Source: Hormiphora californensis | Lineage: Eukaryota; Ctenophora; Tentaculata; Cydippida; Pleurobrachiidae | NCBI GenBank assembly: GCA_020137815.1 | Contig: CM035357.1 | Location: forward strand, 6,498,034-6,562,033 | Length of the DNA: 64,000 nt | Direction of reading: 5' to 3' | Part shown: piece after piece, positions 46,301 to 58,987 of the stretch | Numbering within the stretch: the first letter of the stretch is position 1 | Layout of the letters: each line of letters opens with the position of its first letter | Program-made: the position numbers and the translations under genes | Notes under the pieces: model-generated | What the model was told of the DNA's origin: nothing | Database searches by the model: none | Seen by the model: the letters and a program-made list of their open reading frames with translations, nothing else

Positions 46301-49300
46301 TCCTTATATGGGCATAAAATTCCAATCTTGTGGAATTTTTTCTGACTCGACTATAGCTTAGTTATCAATGAATCCACCTCTAATACCTTTGGAATGGCAT
46401 TTTGCACATTTCTGAAGCTTTTTGTAGCCAAATTCCAGCATCTTCATAGTTTTCCAAAAACAAAAACAGTGTTAATGGCCAAAATATCGAAAAATTCCGG
46501 TATGTAATGGTAGCTCAGACAATTTCCTCGGTATGTTGAAAAAATTAGAACTTTCTGTTTTGTAGTTTGGACACAGGAATTTTTTTCCCGCCGTACAAGC
46601 GATATTATTACCCCTCCGTGAGCTAGCGCAGAGGGGGAATTTCATTACCAACAGTTACGGATAGTGCAGAAACAGCTTGATGCTCTGTGACATACATGAT
46701 CTAAATCCTACCCATTACTGCACTACAATAGTCCCCGAACAGTACTTACCAACAAAAGCCAGATCATCACACGTCTTGGCCAGATAACTGTACACAAACA
46801 CAGCATGGGATGTTGTCTCGGCAATCACTATAAATCCCAAATCCTCTGATTCTGTTACCACCATCTCCTCAAAGTCAGCATCTTTTACACCTGAATCGTT
46901 AGATGAATAGTAGAGTGAATGAATCCCTGGTAAATGGCTAGACAAATATATCCATTCCAAGTCACAAGACAAATATATCCATTCTGATTTCTGAGAATTC
47001 CAATATTTGGGCAGATTTGGACCACCTGAATGATACAGCTCTCTTACCGTTAGTTGCTGCCCTATCGGAGAATGTTGTGGTGGAACAATCAATAGTAATG
47101 AATCCATCAAACATTGAACTAGCAACCTCCCTAATCGATAATCCCTGGGCGTGCCCTGGAAATAACATGTTTCATTATTTGGCAGAATGCCTGGCAATCA
47201 AGAGAAGGAAAATCAATCTAAACATATTGCATGAGGGACTAACCGAAGAACAGCTGAAGGGCAATCACAGCTAGAAACATGATGCTGCGCTAAGACACAC
47301 AGTTCGGTAAAACACACAGTTCGGTAACTTCTGATCTTCAACTGCTGTTCTTTAGCTCCTGATCTAACTGTTCAAACAGAGAAAATCAATTACTAACGCT
47401 GGTCAACAGAAGAAATGAGAGAGATGAAATAAGCGAGACAGAGATCAGAGACGAAGAGAGACAGAGAGAGAGAGAGACAGCGATGTTTTATTCTAATTAT
47501 CTATTACAGAGAAACAACATGAGGTTGGTAGAAGGACCCTGGTAGTAATGGTACAGAGATAGTATAGAGAGACAGCGAATTATAATAATTCATCCGGTAC
47601 AGATTGTCCATATTAATAGGACAGTAGCCTATTGAACTCGGCATGTCAGAAGATTAGGTTAATGTGGGATATAAGCGGAATTGTCTCAACAGTTAGGACT
47701 CCTTAGTTCGAAACACATCAAACGAGATAGCAAACTGCTCCGGTCTAATTTGAGCGGAATTTGTAATTATGTTGTGGAGCTTTAATTCACGATTCCCAGG
47801 CTGCTTCAAAAGTGGGACTGAAACTAAAAATAATTTGCCTAAGAACAAAATTTTAGCTCTCGTAAAAATCACAAATCTGAGTGGTATGAAATTTGCACTA
47901 TTTATATCTGTGGCCACGAATCAAGACCTCCCCCTCTCTCTATCTGTCTCTCCACTCATTCTCCCTCCCTCCTTCCATCACCCTCCCTCTCTCTACCGAT
48001 TCAAGTGGTAGTGGTTGGCACCAGTTATATCACTGAGATGGGGGAACTCAAAACTGCGAGGGCCCCACCGTATGCTAATTAGTCCTGATTGATTTTAATA
48101 TATCTGATAGAACATGTCACACTTTTTCGCAAAATGACGCGATAGCAATTATTTTCAGTAATGATAATATTTTAGTGCTGCAGCACTATGGCAATAAAAT
48201 AGTGCTCATAAATAAATTGATAAAATGAGTGGCAAATTTCCATTTTTACACCTTTAATACACAATGTTCAAAGACAGACAAAGTGCACAGCTTAAGCAAT
48301 TAACAATTATTAACAGTTTAAATCTCTCTCACTTTCTATTTCAAAGCTCTCTCCATTTCCTCTTCATCTCTGTCTCTCTCCCTCTTTCTCTCTCTTTCTT
48401 TTTACACCTCTTTCTTTATTTTTTCGACCTCCTGCTCTCTCTATCCGCCCAATCTATTTACCCCTCCCTTTCAGTGCACTACCCAAAAGACAGTTTCTTC
48501 AAGACCCTGGACAGCTCTGTCAAGAAGAACAGCGTGTTTGTCAAGAAATTGAGCACCATAACAGAAGCAAACAGGGCCAAACTAACGCAGGATCTGAACT
48601 CTCTGAACCTCACTAAGTACATAGAGGAGGTGGTTGCTGCTATCTGTACTGCCAGACTCAAGGTAAGCTGCTATCTGTAGTCTGTACTGCCAGGCTCAAG
48701 GTAAGGGGACAATCAAAATGCAGTTTTTAGTAGCTCAAGGTAATGTTAATAATTAGGGATTACGAATACGGCCAACATTTACGAAGTTAAATCTCAAGCT
48801 AAAAGCAGGCTACAACTACTTGGTGAATAGTATGGGTCCCACACTGTGGGATAAATCATAGAGATGTTCTAATACGTGAGAATGTTCTCATCTAGGTCCG
48901 GTCTTAGAGGGTGAAAATTGGGCTGATATTGTGTACAGCTGAGGAAACTAATAATAGTTGCCGCTCAGTGCTCATCTTTATCTATCTGTCTCAACACCCT
49001 ATCTTCTATCTTATCATATCCTCTAATCCCGCACTCCGCAGCCCCTAAGTCTATTTAATCAACTATTCCAGATGCAAGATATGAACTAATCCTCCCCTAT
49101 CACCCACTCAAGATGCAAGATATGAAATAACCATCCCCCTATCCCCCTCTCCAGATGCAGGATATGAACTGTGCTATCCACCTGTGCTCTCTGCTACATC
49201 GCCGCTACTCTGATTTCTCTACTCTACTCCTCAAGAACCTACAGCAGTCCCTGGCCAACTTTGGGACGAAGGAAGATAAGGTGAGAAGTGGGGAATGTGT

Positions 49301-52300
49301 TAGGAGTGAAATGATACGAGGATAGTTGTTGGCGCACAGAAATGCATAATAGGCAACAGCAGAAATGTTTTTAGGGCTAGTAATCACTAATTAGCCATCT
49401 AAATAGTAAATCACCGTAGCTACAAAATATTCACTGAAACGTTAAAAATAAATAAGGACATAATGTGTGAAGTTAATTCACTACTAAAAGAACAAGGTGA
49501 TGGGTACGTCAGGCACACTTATTGACGTCGGGTGGGTAAATTGCTAAATATGTGGGCCTTTGAGAGATACAAATATGTGTGGGTTGGGAAAGTTTTTTGC
49601 CAATTTCCAGCGAGGTGCGAACAAACAATAATTAACAACCACTGCTTTACATCATTGGTGGCAATGGTTCCAGGACAGAATGTTGAGTCACACCTCGCCT
49701 CAAGAAGCGTTTTCTCGCTCGCCCCAAACCACAGTACAATGAAGGGTGTGTGACATGTCATGCTACATGACTGTAACGGCGGAGAGGGCAGTCTTTTGTG
49801 ACAGTGTGCGACTGTTATAACTAACTATGTTAATTCCAGGTATCACGAATGAGAATAGAGCTGCGACTACTGGGACAGTGTTTGGTACTGGGTATTATAA
49901 CGGACCAAAAAGAGGGGTTCACTCTTCTACACAATACTATCAACCATATTGTAAGTTGGAAATCTGCCAAGTATCCTTCTTCTCCTTGCAGACCCCCCCC
50001 CCCTCCCGGTTTCTAGGAGTTCGAGTATAATATTTAGTCCCAGTAACCCACACGATTACAACTTCTTCTGAACCCCCCTGTATCAATCTATCTCTCCCCC
50101 AGGTGCACAACGACAAGGAGAAGTTAGAGTACCTGCCTGCTATTGTGTCCTTTGTGAAGCACTGTGGTGAGGACATACTGGGGGTGATGTCTTCAAAGAA
50201 CCGGGAACTACAGGAGGAATATAGTGTGAAGTTGCCAATGATGAAGTTCCTGGGGAAGGAGAAACAACAGATATTCGCTGACCTGGTAGGGAGAAGCTTA
50301 TGTACAGTGAATTCATCTTGTACTATTGTAACTTGCAATTTAGGAATCGTATTATATTTGACGTTTGTCAAACTGATTTTACTTGTCGTTACTTTTAAAC
50401 CCGGTGTAATAACTTTGTGCAGGTGAGAGATTACTGTGCTACGGTGATTATCAGTTTGATAAGAATGCATGGTAGACTGTTGAAGATCCTCAAACAAAAC
50501 AAGAAGACGCTCTACATGAAGGGTAGGTCTACCATTATTAATCTCTTTATATTTGAATATAGATTAGTTTGCTGCACTCTCAAGTATTCTCAATCTCTTG
50601 ATTGTTGTTGATATTTGACTAAAAAGATAAACAAGGGGCTTCCTAGCTCGTTACATTACCAAATATCACCCTCAATAAAGTCGGATTTTTTGAAGTTGTC
50701 ATCCCCCTTTTCGTGCGCGGAATGTTTTTGCGTGTCACATCACATGTTAACGTGTGGTGTGCGTGTCAAAATTGATAAATTTCACATGCGCGGTCATTTT
50801 GGGGTGACAACTTCAAAAAATCCGACTTTAACCAACTGATTTCTTTGTCATCTCTGTATCTTGTTATGTTCTAACCCTCCTTTACATTTGTTTCGCGGGC
50901 GGGCGCGCGAAACAGAGTCTAGCTAGGCAATCTGTATTCTCAGTAACCATGGTAACCACATGTTTTCTCTGCTAGGTGAGGTGTCTGCTGAGAAGATAGA
51001 GATAGCAGAGAAGCTCTCAGCGCAGCACAGCAAGCTGACAATGAATGCCACCACGCTAGCTGACCTGCTATGTGAGACGCTACCTGATCTACCCAGTTTA
51101 CACAACTTGGATGATGATGATCAGGATCAGAGCGGGGGAAATACTAACGCTTCTGATGTGAGTATATAGTATCCAGGGGTGGGGCCTGGGGGAGGTGTTG
51201 TTAGGTCGTTTTGATTCAGAATTCCCTGGTGGGGGTGAATTATTTTGGATAGCGCATGATAAATAGTATTGCAATTGTACATTTCGGGTGGGAGTAGGAA
51301 ATTTGAAACCAGATCAGTGTATTGTCAATCAACTTCTGATGTTGAATAGAATCATTACATTTAGTGCCTAATTAATTAATTAACTATTAATTAATTGATA
51401 GTTAATGGCATGGCACCATGGTTAGAAGACCTCAAGTGCTGGGATCTAGACGCGGAACTGACATCTCTGATCCCTACAGACGAAAGCACTCTACACTGAC
51501 TAGCTCGTTAACTTTGAAACTGATATGGGGAGACGAGGAGAGGTGAATGGTGTTTCTGTGTTCCTGATGTATCAACTACTGGGGATGATTTCAAGATTCC
51601 CTGTGTGAACAGAGCTACTGCTAGTGACTCTCTAGTAGAGATTTGAGAGTCATCCCTTCGATTTGGGATTGAGTGTTCGTTTACATCATTATCTCCGTGT
51701 TGATGTCATCTCCTTTCAGTTTTCCAGTTATTACCTGGTGATACTTTTTTTTTCTAACGAGTGTGTGCGTGTAAAGACCTTGGTTACGAAATAATCCCTC
51801 TAACCTTTGCGCGCTGGCAAGGGAGGGGTTATTTCATTACCAAGTAAAGACCCTGTATGTGTGAAAGCTATATATCGATAAGTTTATGTAACCCGCTTTT
51901 CTGTGTTTTCTCTAGTTTATGTATTAGTTACACCTACTAATGTATTAGTATAGTCTACCAAATTTAGTTCTTTCTAACCAGAGTTGTGTAATGTATATCC
52001 TAGGTTATATTGATTGTTTTTTGTGGTACAGTTGTTCTGTATATTATCATTACTAGACATTATATTGTTATAATATTAAAGATGCAAATTTATATTCATA
52101 TTATTACTATATCCATCGTTTTTCTTCTCACAACATGTGGTCTGCATGAAATTCTGCAGAAAACTCTCCACTCACAAGATGTGTGTCACAAACATTATCG
52201 GACGCTATAGCGAACAATTAATTCACAGATGTTCAATATACCATTTCATTTCATGTCTTCCAGATGGTTTGTTCAATAACCCTCTCATTAGTGTGTGGCC

Positions 52301-55300
52301 TTGTTACGGCGTAGTGGAGGCCGTGCTGGGGCGCCTAATAGGCGTGGTCGGTGCGGCCTCTACTACTTTCGGGCAGGTCATCCTCCGGACGCAGCAATCA
52401 CAAACAAACACACCCTCTCATTCCCTCAGATGGTTTGTTCAATAACCCTCTCATTCCCCTCCAGATGGGGGAGGGACATCTCTGGGAGGATGAGGATCAG
52501 AAAACCTTCTACAGAGACATCCTCGATTTAACTGGAATCGTGCCACAAATCCTATATAAACGTGAATATTGTATTGTCAATTGTAAACTGCAAGCGTGGG
52601 TGGGCTAATAATATCCCCACATTACATCTCAAAACCTTTAGAGTTCAGCCGTTTTCAACTCCAATTTCTTCCTCCAGGTGATTCATCGAAGGATGGCAAG
52701 GAAGAGAAGAAAGAGGAAAAGAAAGTTGAGGAAAAGGTGGAAGAAAAGAAGATAGTTGATTTAGAGGAGGTGAAGGATGAAGAAGAGATAACAGAGGAGA
52801 AGATCGAGGAGGAATTTAATAAACTTGCTATCAAGGAGGAGGAAGAAGATGGTAAGAGAGATAGAGAGATAGAGAGAGAGATAGGGAGGTAGAAAGGATG
52901 AGAGAGAGAGAAAAAAAAGGATGTGAGGGGGGAGGGAGTTGTTGTACATATTTTCTATACAATATGTAGAGAGTACCCAATTATACATGTGTGCTCGGGC
53001 CCATATCATATGTACATGAAATACATGTTAGCACATCGTGTGAAATAGCAATATATGCCATGGCCCATTTTCTATACCATTTCCTCTTCCAATTATGCAA
53101 TATCCCCAAAATAAAAATCAACCAGTATCTTTCCCCAAAAACGAACACTTTTTCGTCCAACCCCTCACCCCAAAACTTACCCCTCCCCCCACCAATAGAT
53201 GAGGAAGAAGAGGAGATAGTTGTTACCCAAAACAGTACTCAGGATAACAATTCCTCTAGTCTGGTGATGACCGTTAGTAATAAGGCCCTTATGGACACCT
53301 TCATCAACCGGCTATCGACCATCAGCAATCGGGACTTGGTGAATGAGGTAAAATTGTTTTTTAGCAGCCATCACTTCCGACCCTTTTCCGTCTTTCTCTA
53401 CGAAATCAGATCTTTAGCGTGTTACTTTTCCTTCAATGTCAACTCCATTTCCAGGTCGCTCAAGAGTTCTGTCTGAGTCTGAACACGAAAACTAACCGTA
53501 AAAAGTTGGTCCGAGCCCTGTATGGTGTGCCCCGATCTCGTCTTGATCTCCTTCCGTTTCACGCTCGACTGGTTCGAACTCTCTCACCCATTCTCCCTGA
53601 CGTTCCAGCCGATCTGTTTACCCTTCTGAAAAAGGAGTTTCTTTATCACGTAGGTAGTGGTGGTATGGTGTTAAACACACCATCTTCAGATGGTCAAGGA
53701 GGGTGTGGAGACCCTTCTCAGAATGAGCTGAGCTGTGTCATGTCATGGGGAGGGAGATGTGATATTGAAAGAGAGAATGTTCAAATGTGGCGCGCGCCGT
53801 GACCCCCGTGTGATGAAAGCACATCGCTTCAAATCAGACTTTTTATTTTACCGCGCGCAATAAAGAGTGTGTGAGGCGCTGACAAGAGATTCAGAAACCA
53901 CCTCTGATCACTCAGTTTGCCTTATTATCGCATCTATAATTAACTAATTTTAACATGTTTCAGTTGAGAAAGAAGGATCAGAATAACTTGGAGACGAAGG
54001 TCAAGAATATTCGTTTTATTGGAGAGTTGTGTAAATTTGAAACAGTCGAGAAAGCTGAGGCTTTGTGGTGCTTACGGGTTTTGTTAGGTAAGATTCAGCT
54101 CTAACGTATTTGTACTATCCATAACTGATTTTATAATAAAACCTGCGACATTGTTTTCAAATCCAGTTCAGAGTTGAAAACTGGTGTCTACAGAGTAAAG
54201 AGTTCCTTGACTTACCCCCATTTCAGAGCAATTTACCCACCACAACATTGAGATTGCGTGTAACCTACTTGAATGCTGTGGCAGATACCTTTTCAGAAGT
54301 CCTGATACACATCTCAAAACCAATCATTTACTGGTATAAATTAACTGTGTAACCACTTTCAGTTGTATTGGTGGCCAATGCCATTTTTGTTTCATTTCCA
54401 TACCACTGTCGGTCAGAACAAACTTTTAATTCTAAAATTCCACAGGATCAAATGATGAGAAAAAAGGTTGTTCATAATTTGGATCCGCGGCAAATCACAA
54501 TGGTTGAAAACGCTTACTACTACTGTAACCCCCCTGAGAGGGTAGCTTACACAAAGGTATATTCCAAACATTGGCATCAATTATTGACCTTAAACATGTA
54601 ATGGGTATGTCATTAATTGACCGTAAATGGCCATGGGTATTGATTATACCATTGTAATCACATCCTGTACCCTGCAGAAAATCCGACCGCCGCTACACGA
54701 TTACATTAGAAAGTTGTTATTCATTGAACTTAACAAGCACTCTGTTGAGAAAGTACTGCGACAGTTCAGGAAACTACCTTGGAATAATGAAGAGGTAGGA
54801 ATAGTGTTGTTTTACCCCCCCCCCCCCATCCCCGTACTAGCATGTTGAAGTCATCATGACCAATATTATGTAGCTCTCCATTACTTTTTAACAAAAATTA
54901 TATTAGCCAATTAGCCCCTAGACTGCTCAATATTCCCACTATTTTTTTTTTTTTTTTTTTTTTTCATGTCTTCATCGTTCCTATATCTGTCACCCCCACC
55001 TCATCATGTGAACCCTGTCAGACAATTGCCTGACCCTATTTGCTTCAATCACGAAGGCAGGTCAGGCGGGCTAAGTCTGACAGCGTCTATATAACATACA
55101 TGTGAGGTGGAGTTGACGGATATGATCTCTGCAGCCATCCAGTTGAAACCGGTATTAACCGTATACTGCGAACACCCAATCACTGGTGCTCTATGCAATT
55201 CTGTTGCCCAATCACTGACAGTAAAGCTTGCAGTATGTAGTCAACTGGACATCTTGACATAGCATATGACGACAACCTAGATCTAGGTTGCCTCGAGGCA

Positions 55301-55477
55301 CGGTCACACAGGGGTGTGGAAAGAAGGGTCAAATGTTCGTGATCAAGCATGCATGTTCGTGTGTGAGACGGTAGTGATAGCCGTGTGCTGTTCGTGCGGT
55401 ATGGAATGTTCGTGAGAAATGATAAGCTCCAGGGTAAGAGTAAAAATATAGAGAAAAGGGAGATAGAGAGAGAGAGA

Positions 55478-55563
<86 letters not shown>

Positions 55564-55654
55564 AGGGATAAAATCCCGGCTGGCTCCCATCGGCAGGCTA
55601 ACAGACTGTCGATGGCGAGAAAGAGAGCGATTGATAAGAAGAGAGAGAGACAGA

Positions 55655-55722
<68 letters not shown>

Positions 55723-55723
55723 C

Positions 55724-55754
<31 letters not shown>

Positions 55755-56237
55755 AAATTAGAGAGAGAGAGAGAGACGAAGAGTAAGAAGAAGGCAGGGA
55801 GAGAGGATAACTGTGCCAGGAGGCCACTCAACTGCGAGCAACTAGAAAACTACAGCCCACCCGACCCACACCAAATGCTCCCTCAACAAGCACCAATACC
55901 GGCCTCAATCCCCCATGAAAGCCCTCTAGTAGTAGCAACACAGTTGGAATAAGTAATCCTCTCTCCAGGGGACAGAGTGGCCATAAAGAAGAATAAGCCG
56001 GGTAGGTGACGTGGGTGCATGGTTGGTGCTGAACGCAGTCTGCTGCGGTATTTGATGCTGACTTGACTTGCATGGTATGGCCAACTTTTTGTAGATAGAC
56101 AGTGCCACAACACTTAAAACTTGTTGTAGCACGGCCTACCTTTCCCATTGATAAGATGAGGTGAGGAAAGAGAATATTGAAAGAGCAGAGAGAGTGAGAG
56201 AGAGAGAGAAAGAGAGAGAGAGTGAGAGAGAGAGAGT

Positions 56238-56315
<78 letters not shown>

Positions 56316-57613
56316 CGAGAAGAAAGGGAAACTGCAATTAGGGAATAGCCAAAACAATAACTAAATTGACTGTCAAAGGGGACCTGAGTGAGAAGAGGCC
56401 TGCAGCTGCTCGATGTCCTAAAAGATAAAATAGAGAGAAAGGTGAGATAGAGCTAAGGGCAAGGACCAAAGATCCTTGGACAAGGATGAGCCAGAGACTC
56501 AGGGGATTAGAATAAGATAGAAAACGGTGACCTGAAAGTTGTATCATGATTTGTGCAGTCTGCTGTCGTACCTGAAAAATAATAATGGGGGTGGGGGTGC
56601 TATGAATGGTTCTCCACTCGGGAGTTGTGCCCTGCGAATGTACAGAAGGGTGTTACTGAGTTGTGGTCGTCACCTGAAATATGATAGATATTCTGGCCTG
56701 AAAAAAAATTGTAAGCGGGTCAGTGGTAACTGAAAGGTGCACCAGATTGAATAGGGCAAACCTATCCATTATAACCCCCAACCGAGCCTATGACAACCTA
56801 CAGCATACCGCCTGATAGGGCGAATACAAGAAAATGCGAGAAACCTGGGGAAAGAACCGTAAAAATAATGCGAGCTCTAGAAAACCCCAAAATGCAACTC
56901 CCAAACTGCACAACACCCCCAGACTCCCCGCAGATGAAACACCAGGTACAAGGGAAGGTACCTTACTAACAACACGCTAACTGAGACCGCCCTCACAAAT
57001 ACCACCACCCTCTCAAATACCACCACCATCTCAAATACCACCACACACCAACACCAGAAGGCTAGGGACAACCAGAAAGAAAGCTGAGATAGGGAACTAA
57101 TAAATAATATTAAGTAGGTTCCCAACCGGGTGGGGGCTCAACCTGTAGTGAAATAAAATACAATGCAACATGATATAAAGCTAAATAACTTATTACCAAA
57201 CTGACGGACAGCATACAGGACGAAACGGGGTGAGACAAACACGACAAAAATCAGTAGACTGACAACAACACGAAAAGTTTATCTGTTTTGATGCGATGGT
57301 TGCTTGTATAGATCGATGTTGCCAGCTTTACAGGAGGTTGGGTAGGTGTCCTTGTTGAAATACACACACACACTTTTCTCTCACACTATGTAATGTGTGA
57401 TACTCTCTCAAATATAAACAAAATTTAATAAGGTAGGGACAGAGCCCCCAAAGTCGTGCGAAACAAAATATGGCAGTGAAAAAGTGTATTCCCACTATTT
57501 CCCACTATCAGGTTGCCAGGTACGCTATGAAGAGTCTGTGTAAGGTATGGATGGTGAAGTTTCACAACATCTACTGCGTAGCTAACCTCCTATCTGGGCT
57601 GGCCCAGTTCCAG
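43303..57613 (+). CDS. UPF2: Nonsense-mediated decay factor UPF2 (5' part; 3' end outside window)
   Basis: Scaffold linking UPF1 and UPF3 in nonsense-mediated decay. Sixteen exons, all in phase: 43303-43426 (ATG 43330), 48475-48662, 49155-49280, 49840-49950, 50103-50285, 50423-50522, 50976-51157, 52465-52561, 52678-52851, 53199-53347, 53455-53649, 53964-54087, 54227-54333, 54446-54556, 54678-54794, 57512-57613, giving 721 residues so far. A charged N-terminal helix (EKAVEAEKAAEKRHEEK) precedes MIF4G domain 1 (DSFFKTLDSSVKKNSVFVKK, LNLTKYIEEVV, SFVKHCGEDILG, TLADLLCETLPDLP), a WEDED linker, an acidic K/E-rich segment and MIF4G domain 2 (NRKKLVRALYGVPRSRLDLL, VENAYYYCNPP, EKVLRQFRKLPW). MIF4G-3 and the UPF1-binding tail are not seen by 64000. 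Exon 1 is assigned by phase and composition (less sure). Intron 1 holds a complete antisense gene. Confidence 0.95.
43561..43648. mobile_element. TTGGTAACG-family MITE with 9-bp target duplication
   Basis: An 88-bp palindromic element TTGGTAACGAAATTACCCCT...CGTTACCAA. CACGTCTGA flanks it exactly on both sides (43552-43560 and 43649-43657). The 9-bp duplication points to a MULE-like transposase. Confidence 0.92.
43803..47280 (-). CDS. Secreted TSP1-domain protein with acidic region and GPI-like tail
   Basis: Nine exons, every junction in phase: 47244-47280, 47048-47155, 46750-46890, 45804-45971, 45544-45603, 45263-45436, 45042-45131, 44714-44871, 43803-44639, giving 590 residues. MFLAVIALQLFFG is a signal peptide. 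Exon 4 (residues about 96-151) is a thrombospondin type-1 repeat: WSRWTGCSVSTCTQQRHRKC and the later Cys pair in CPTKGAIDERACPDTTNC. A cysteine-containing region of unknown family follows, then about 200 residues rich in E, K and D with short EKEVVKE repeats, and a C-terminal hydrophobic segment (TIAATGILLILAATFW) after a small-residue stretch, as in GPI-anchored proteins. It is probably an extracellular or cell-surface protein, whose overall family I do not recognise. It lies wholly within UPF2 intron 1 on the opposite strand. Confidence 0.85.
46075..46651. mobile_element. TTGGTAACG-family element, 577 bp, 9-bp target duplication
   Basis: The ends TTGGTTACGAAGTCACCCC and (right, inverted) TTGGTAATGAAATTCCCCC are flanked by perfect CAGTTACGG on both sides (46066-46074 and 46652-46660). 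No coding frame inside. It sits in the intron between exons 3 and 4 of the antisense TSP1 gene. Confidence 0.9.
47281..48474. other. Remainder of UPF2 intron 1
   Basis: Upstream region of the antisense TSP1 gene, with a GA-rich tract at about 47455-47485 and pyrimidine-rich DNA at about 47935-48000 and 48320-48470. No further gene seen. Confidence 0.5.
49072..49130 (+). repeat. Decoy 3' splice-site copies before UPF2 exon 3
   Basis: ATTCCAG followed by ATGCAAGATATGAACTAA (49072) and ACTCAAG followed by ATGCAAGATATGAAATAA (49113) precede the true CTCCAG and ATGCAGGATATGAACTGT (49155). Using either decoy would place a TAA after five codons in the UPF2 frame. Confidence 0.9.
50678..50828. mobile_element. 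Hairpin MITE in UPF2 intron 6
   Basis: A 151-bp element with terminal repeats AAGTCGGATTTTTTGAAGTT and the inverse, plus TA on both sides (50676-50677 and 50829-50830). The interior contains CATGCGCGGTCAT-type and CGTGCGCGG inverted pieces. Confidence 0.85.
51780..51843. mobile_element. TTGGTAACG-family MITE, 64 bp, 9-bp target duplication
   Basis: TTGGTTACGAAATAATCCCT...TTATTTCATTACCAA, flanked by perfect GTAAAGACC on both sides (51771-51779 and 51844-51852). It lies in UPF2 intron 7. Confidence 0.92.
52264..52447 (+). repeat. Decoy acceptor copies before UPF2 exon 8
   Basis: CTTCCAG followed by ATGGTTTGTTCAATAACC occurs at 52264 and CCCTCAG followed by the same 18 nt at 52430, ahead of the true CTCCAG and ATGGGGGAGG at 52465. 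Between the decoys is a GC-rich insert of about 125 bp. Confidence 0.75.
54943..54964. repeat. Poly-T run
   Basis: A run of about 22 T at the start of the 2.7-kb UPF2 intron 15 (54795-57511). Apart from this and the GA arrays I see no gene in the intron. Confidence 0.8.
55460..55790. repeat. (GA)n microsatellites, two blocks
   Basis: GA arrays at about 55466-55560 and 55638-55790 are separated by about 75 bp of unique sequence. The R/E-rich and S/L-rich frames across them are artefacts. Confidence 0.95.
56190..56312. repeat. (GA)n microsatellite
   Basis: A GA array with a few T interruptions, in UPF2 intron 15. Confidence 0.95.
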
Positions 57614-58501
57614 GTATGCTATGACGTCATTATGACGTCACACTTGACCATGTGACGTGGAATACACGAGATACTGGGGTATATATGACACGTCATCACA
57701 GCAGCTTGTAATGTGTTGTTGTAAGCATAACAAGACGATGTTGTCGTATCTTATTAGTAGTGCGGTGCATGTATTGACTGACAAACTGACTGTACTGATA
57801 ATTTGACTGTACTGTACCGTACTGATAATTTTGACTGAAATTGATCCAACTAAACATGTTGGGTCTCCAGAACACTGCTAAGTATGAACAAAACAAAACA
57901 CTCTAAACTCGTGTTTTGTTTTGTAACCTACTCTGGAGAAATCCATTTCTCTTTAGCGTTCTCCCTAGGATCAATTCCCTACACTATCACATCAATTCAT
58001 TAAACATGTTATGATTTCGGTTGAAAACTAAGAAAAGCACAGTACCAGCCATGTCCTAGTACTGCACTCTGTCAACAAGTTGTTCCAACCTTGGTTCTCT
58101 ATTTCCCCTGTCAACAGATAACATTTTAACACTAATTCTTACTCCTAATTCTTACTCAACTTATATTCTAACCTTTGAGAGTGCTGCAGATATATCTAGA
58201 TTGTACAGGTGTAGATAGACAGTATCGTCTACCAATAGCAATTAGTTGACATGATCTTATTTGTTAGTCCACTTTGGCTCAAATTTCATTATTTGGAAGT
58301 GGCCTACTTAGAAAATCAGTATTTAATTTTCCTAATTCCTATCAATGACAGTGACTTCTGATTTTCGAAATCTCATTTCTTCGAATTGCAACATCTGGCT
58401 GATTTCACCACATGTCTTTGGAGGGATGCCAAGTGCCCCATTTTCCTCAGGTGGCAAATGAAAATGTTGGGCACCCTAGATAATGCTAATGTCGTTTTCC
58501 A

Positions 58502-58531
58502 CATCTCTCACTTACTCTCTCTCTCACTCTC

Positions 58532-58603
<72 letters not shown>
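58502..58603. repeat. (CT)n microsatellite
   Basis: CT array of about 100 bp. Confidence 0.95.
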
Positions 58604-58607
<4 letters not shown>

Positions 58608-58916
58608 TCATTTAGATCATCAGGACCATGTGTGCTCCATCAGCGGTGTGAGAAAGAGTGAACTGTAGATTGTTTTTCCCATGCAGGTGTTATAGACATC
58701 TTCACAACCATCCCCTCCCCTAGCTCTCTGAACATATATCACTCGATCTGACGATATCATCCTCTCCTCTGAACCTGATGCTATCCGCCCCCACCTTTCT
58801 CTCTCTGAACCTCTCTGTATCCCATCTCTGTTCTCCCCTCTGAATAATATCTTGAAGGGGGTGTTGGACTCTATGCGGTGCGTCCATTAGCAATTAGACT
58901 AATGACGTGAACACAT

Positions 58917-58917
<1 letters not shown>

Positions 58918-58982
<65 letters not shown>
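58918..58982. repeat. (CT)n microsatellite
   Basis: Pure CT array of about 65 bp. Confidence 0.95.

Positions 58983-58987
<5 letters not shown>

Noticed and set aside
47216-47265. Alternative signal peptide start MFRLIFLLLIA for the TSP1 gene
   Set aside because: It would need a GC-AG intron of about 35 bp and gives the wrong phase. The MFLAVIALQLFFG exon (47244-47280) has a normal GT donor and fits phase.
49940-50497. 185-residue - strand frame
   Set aside because: Covers UPF2 exons 5 and 6 in antisense; those exons are clear on +.
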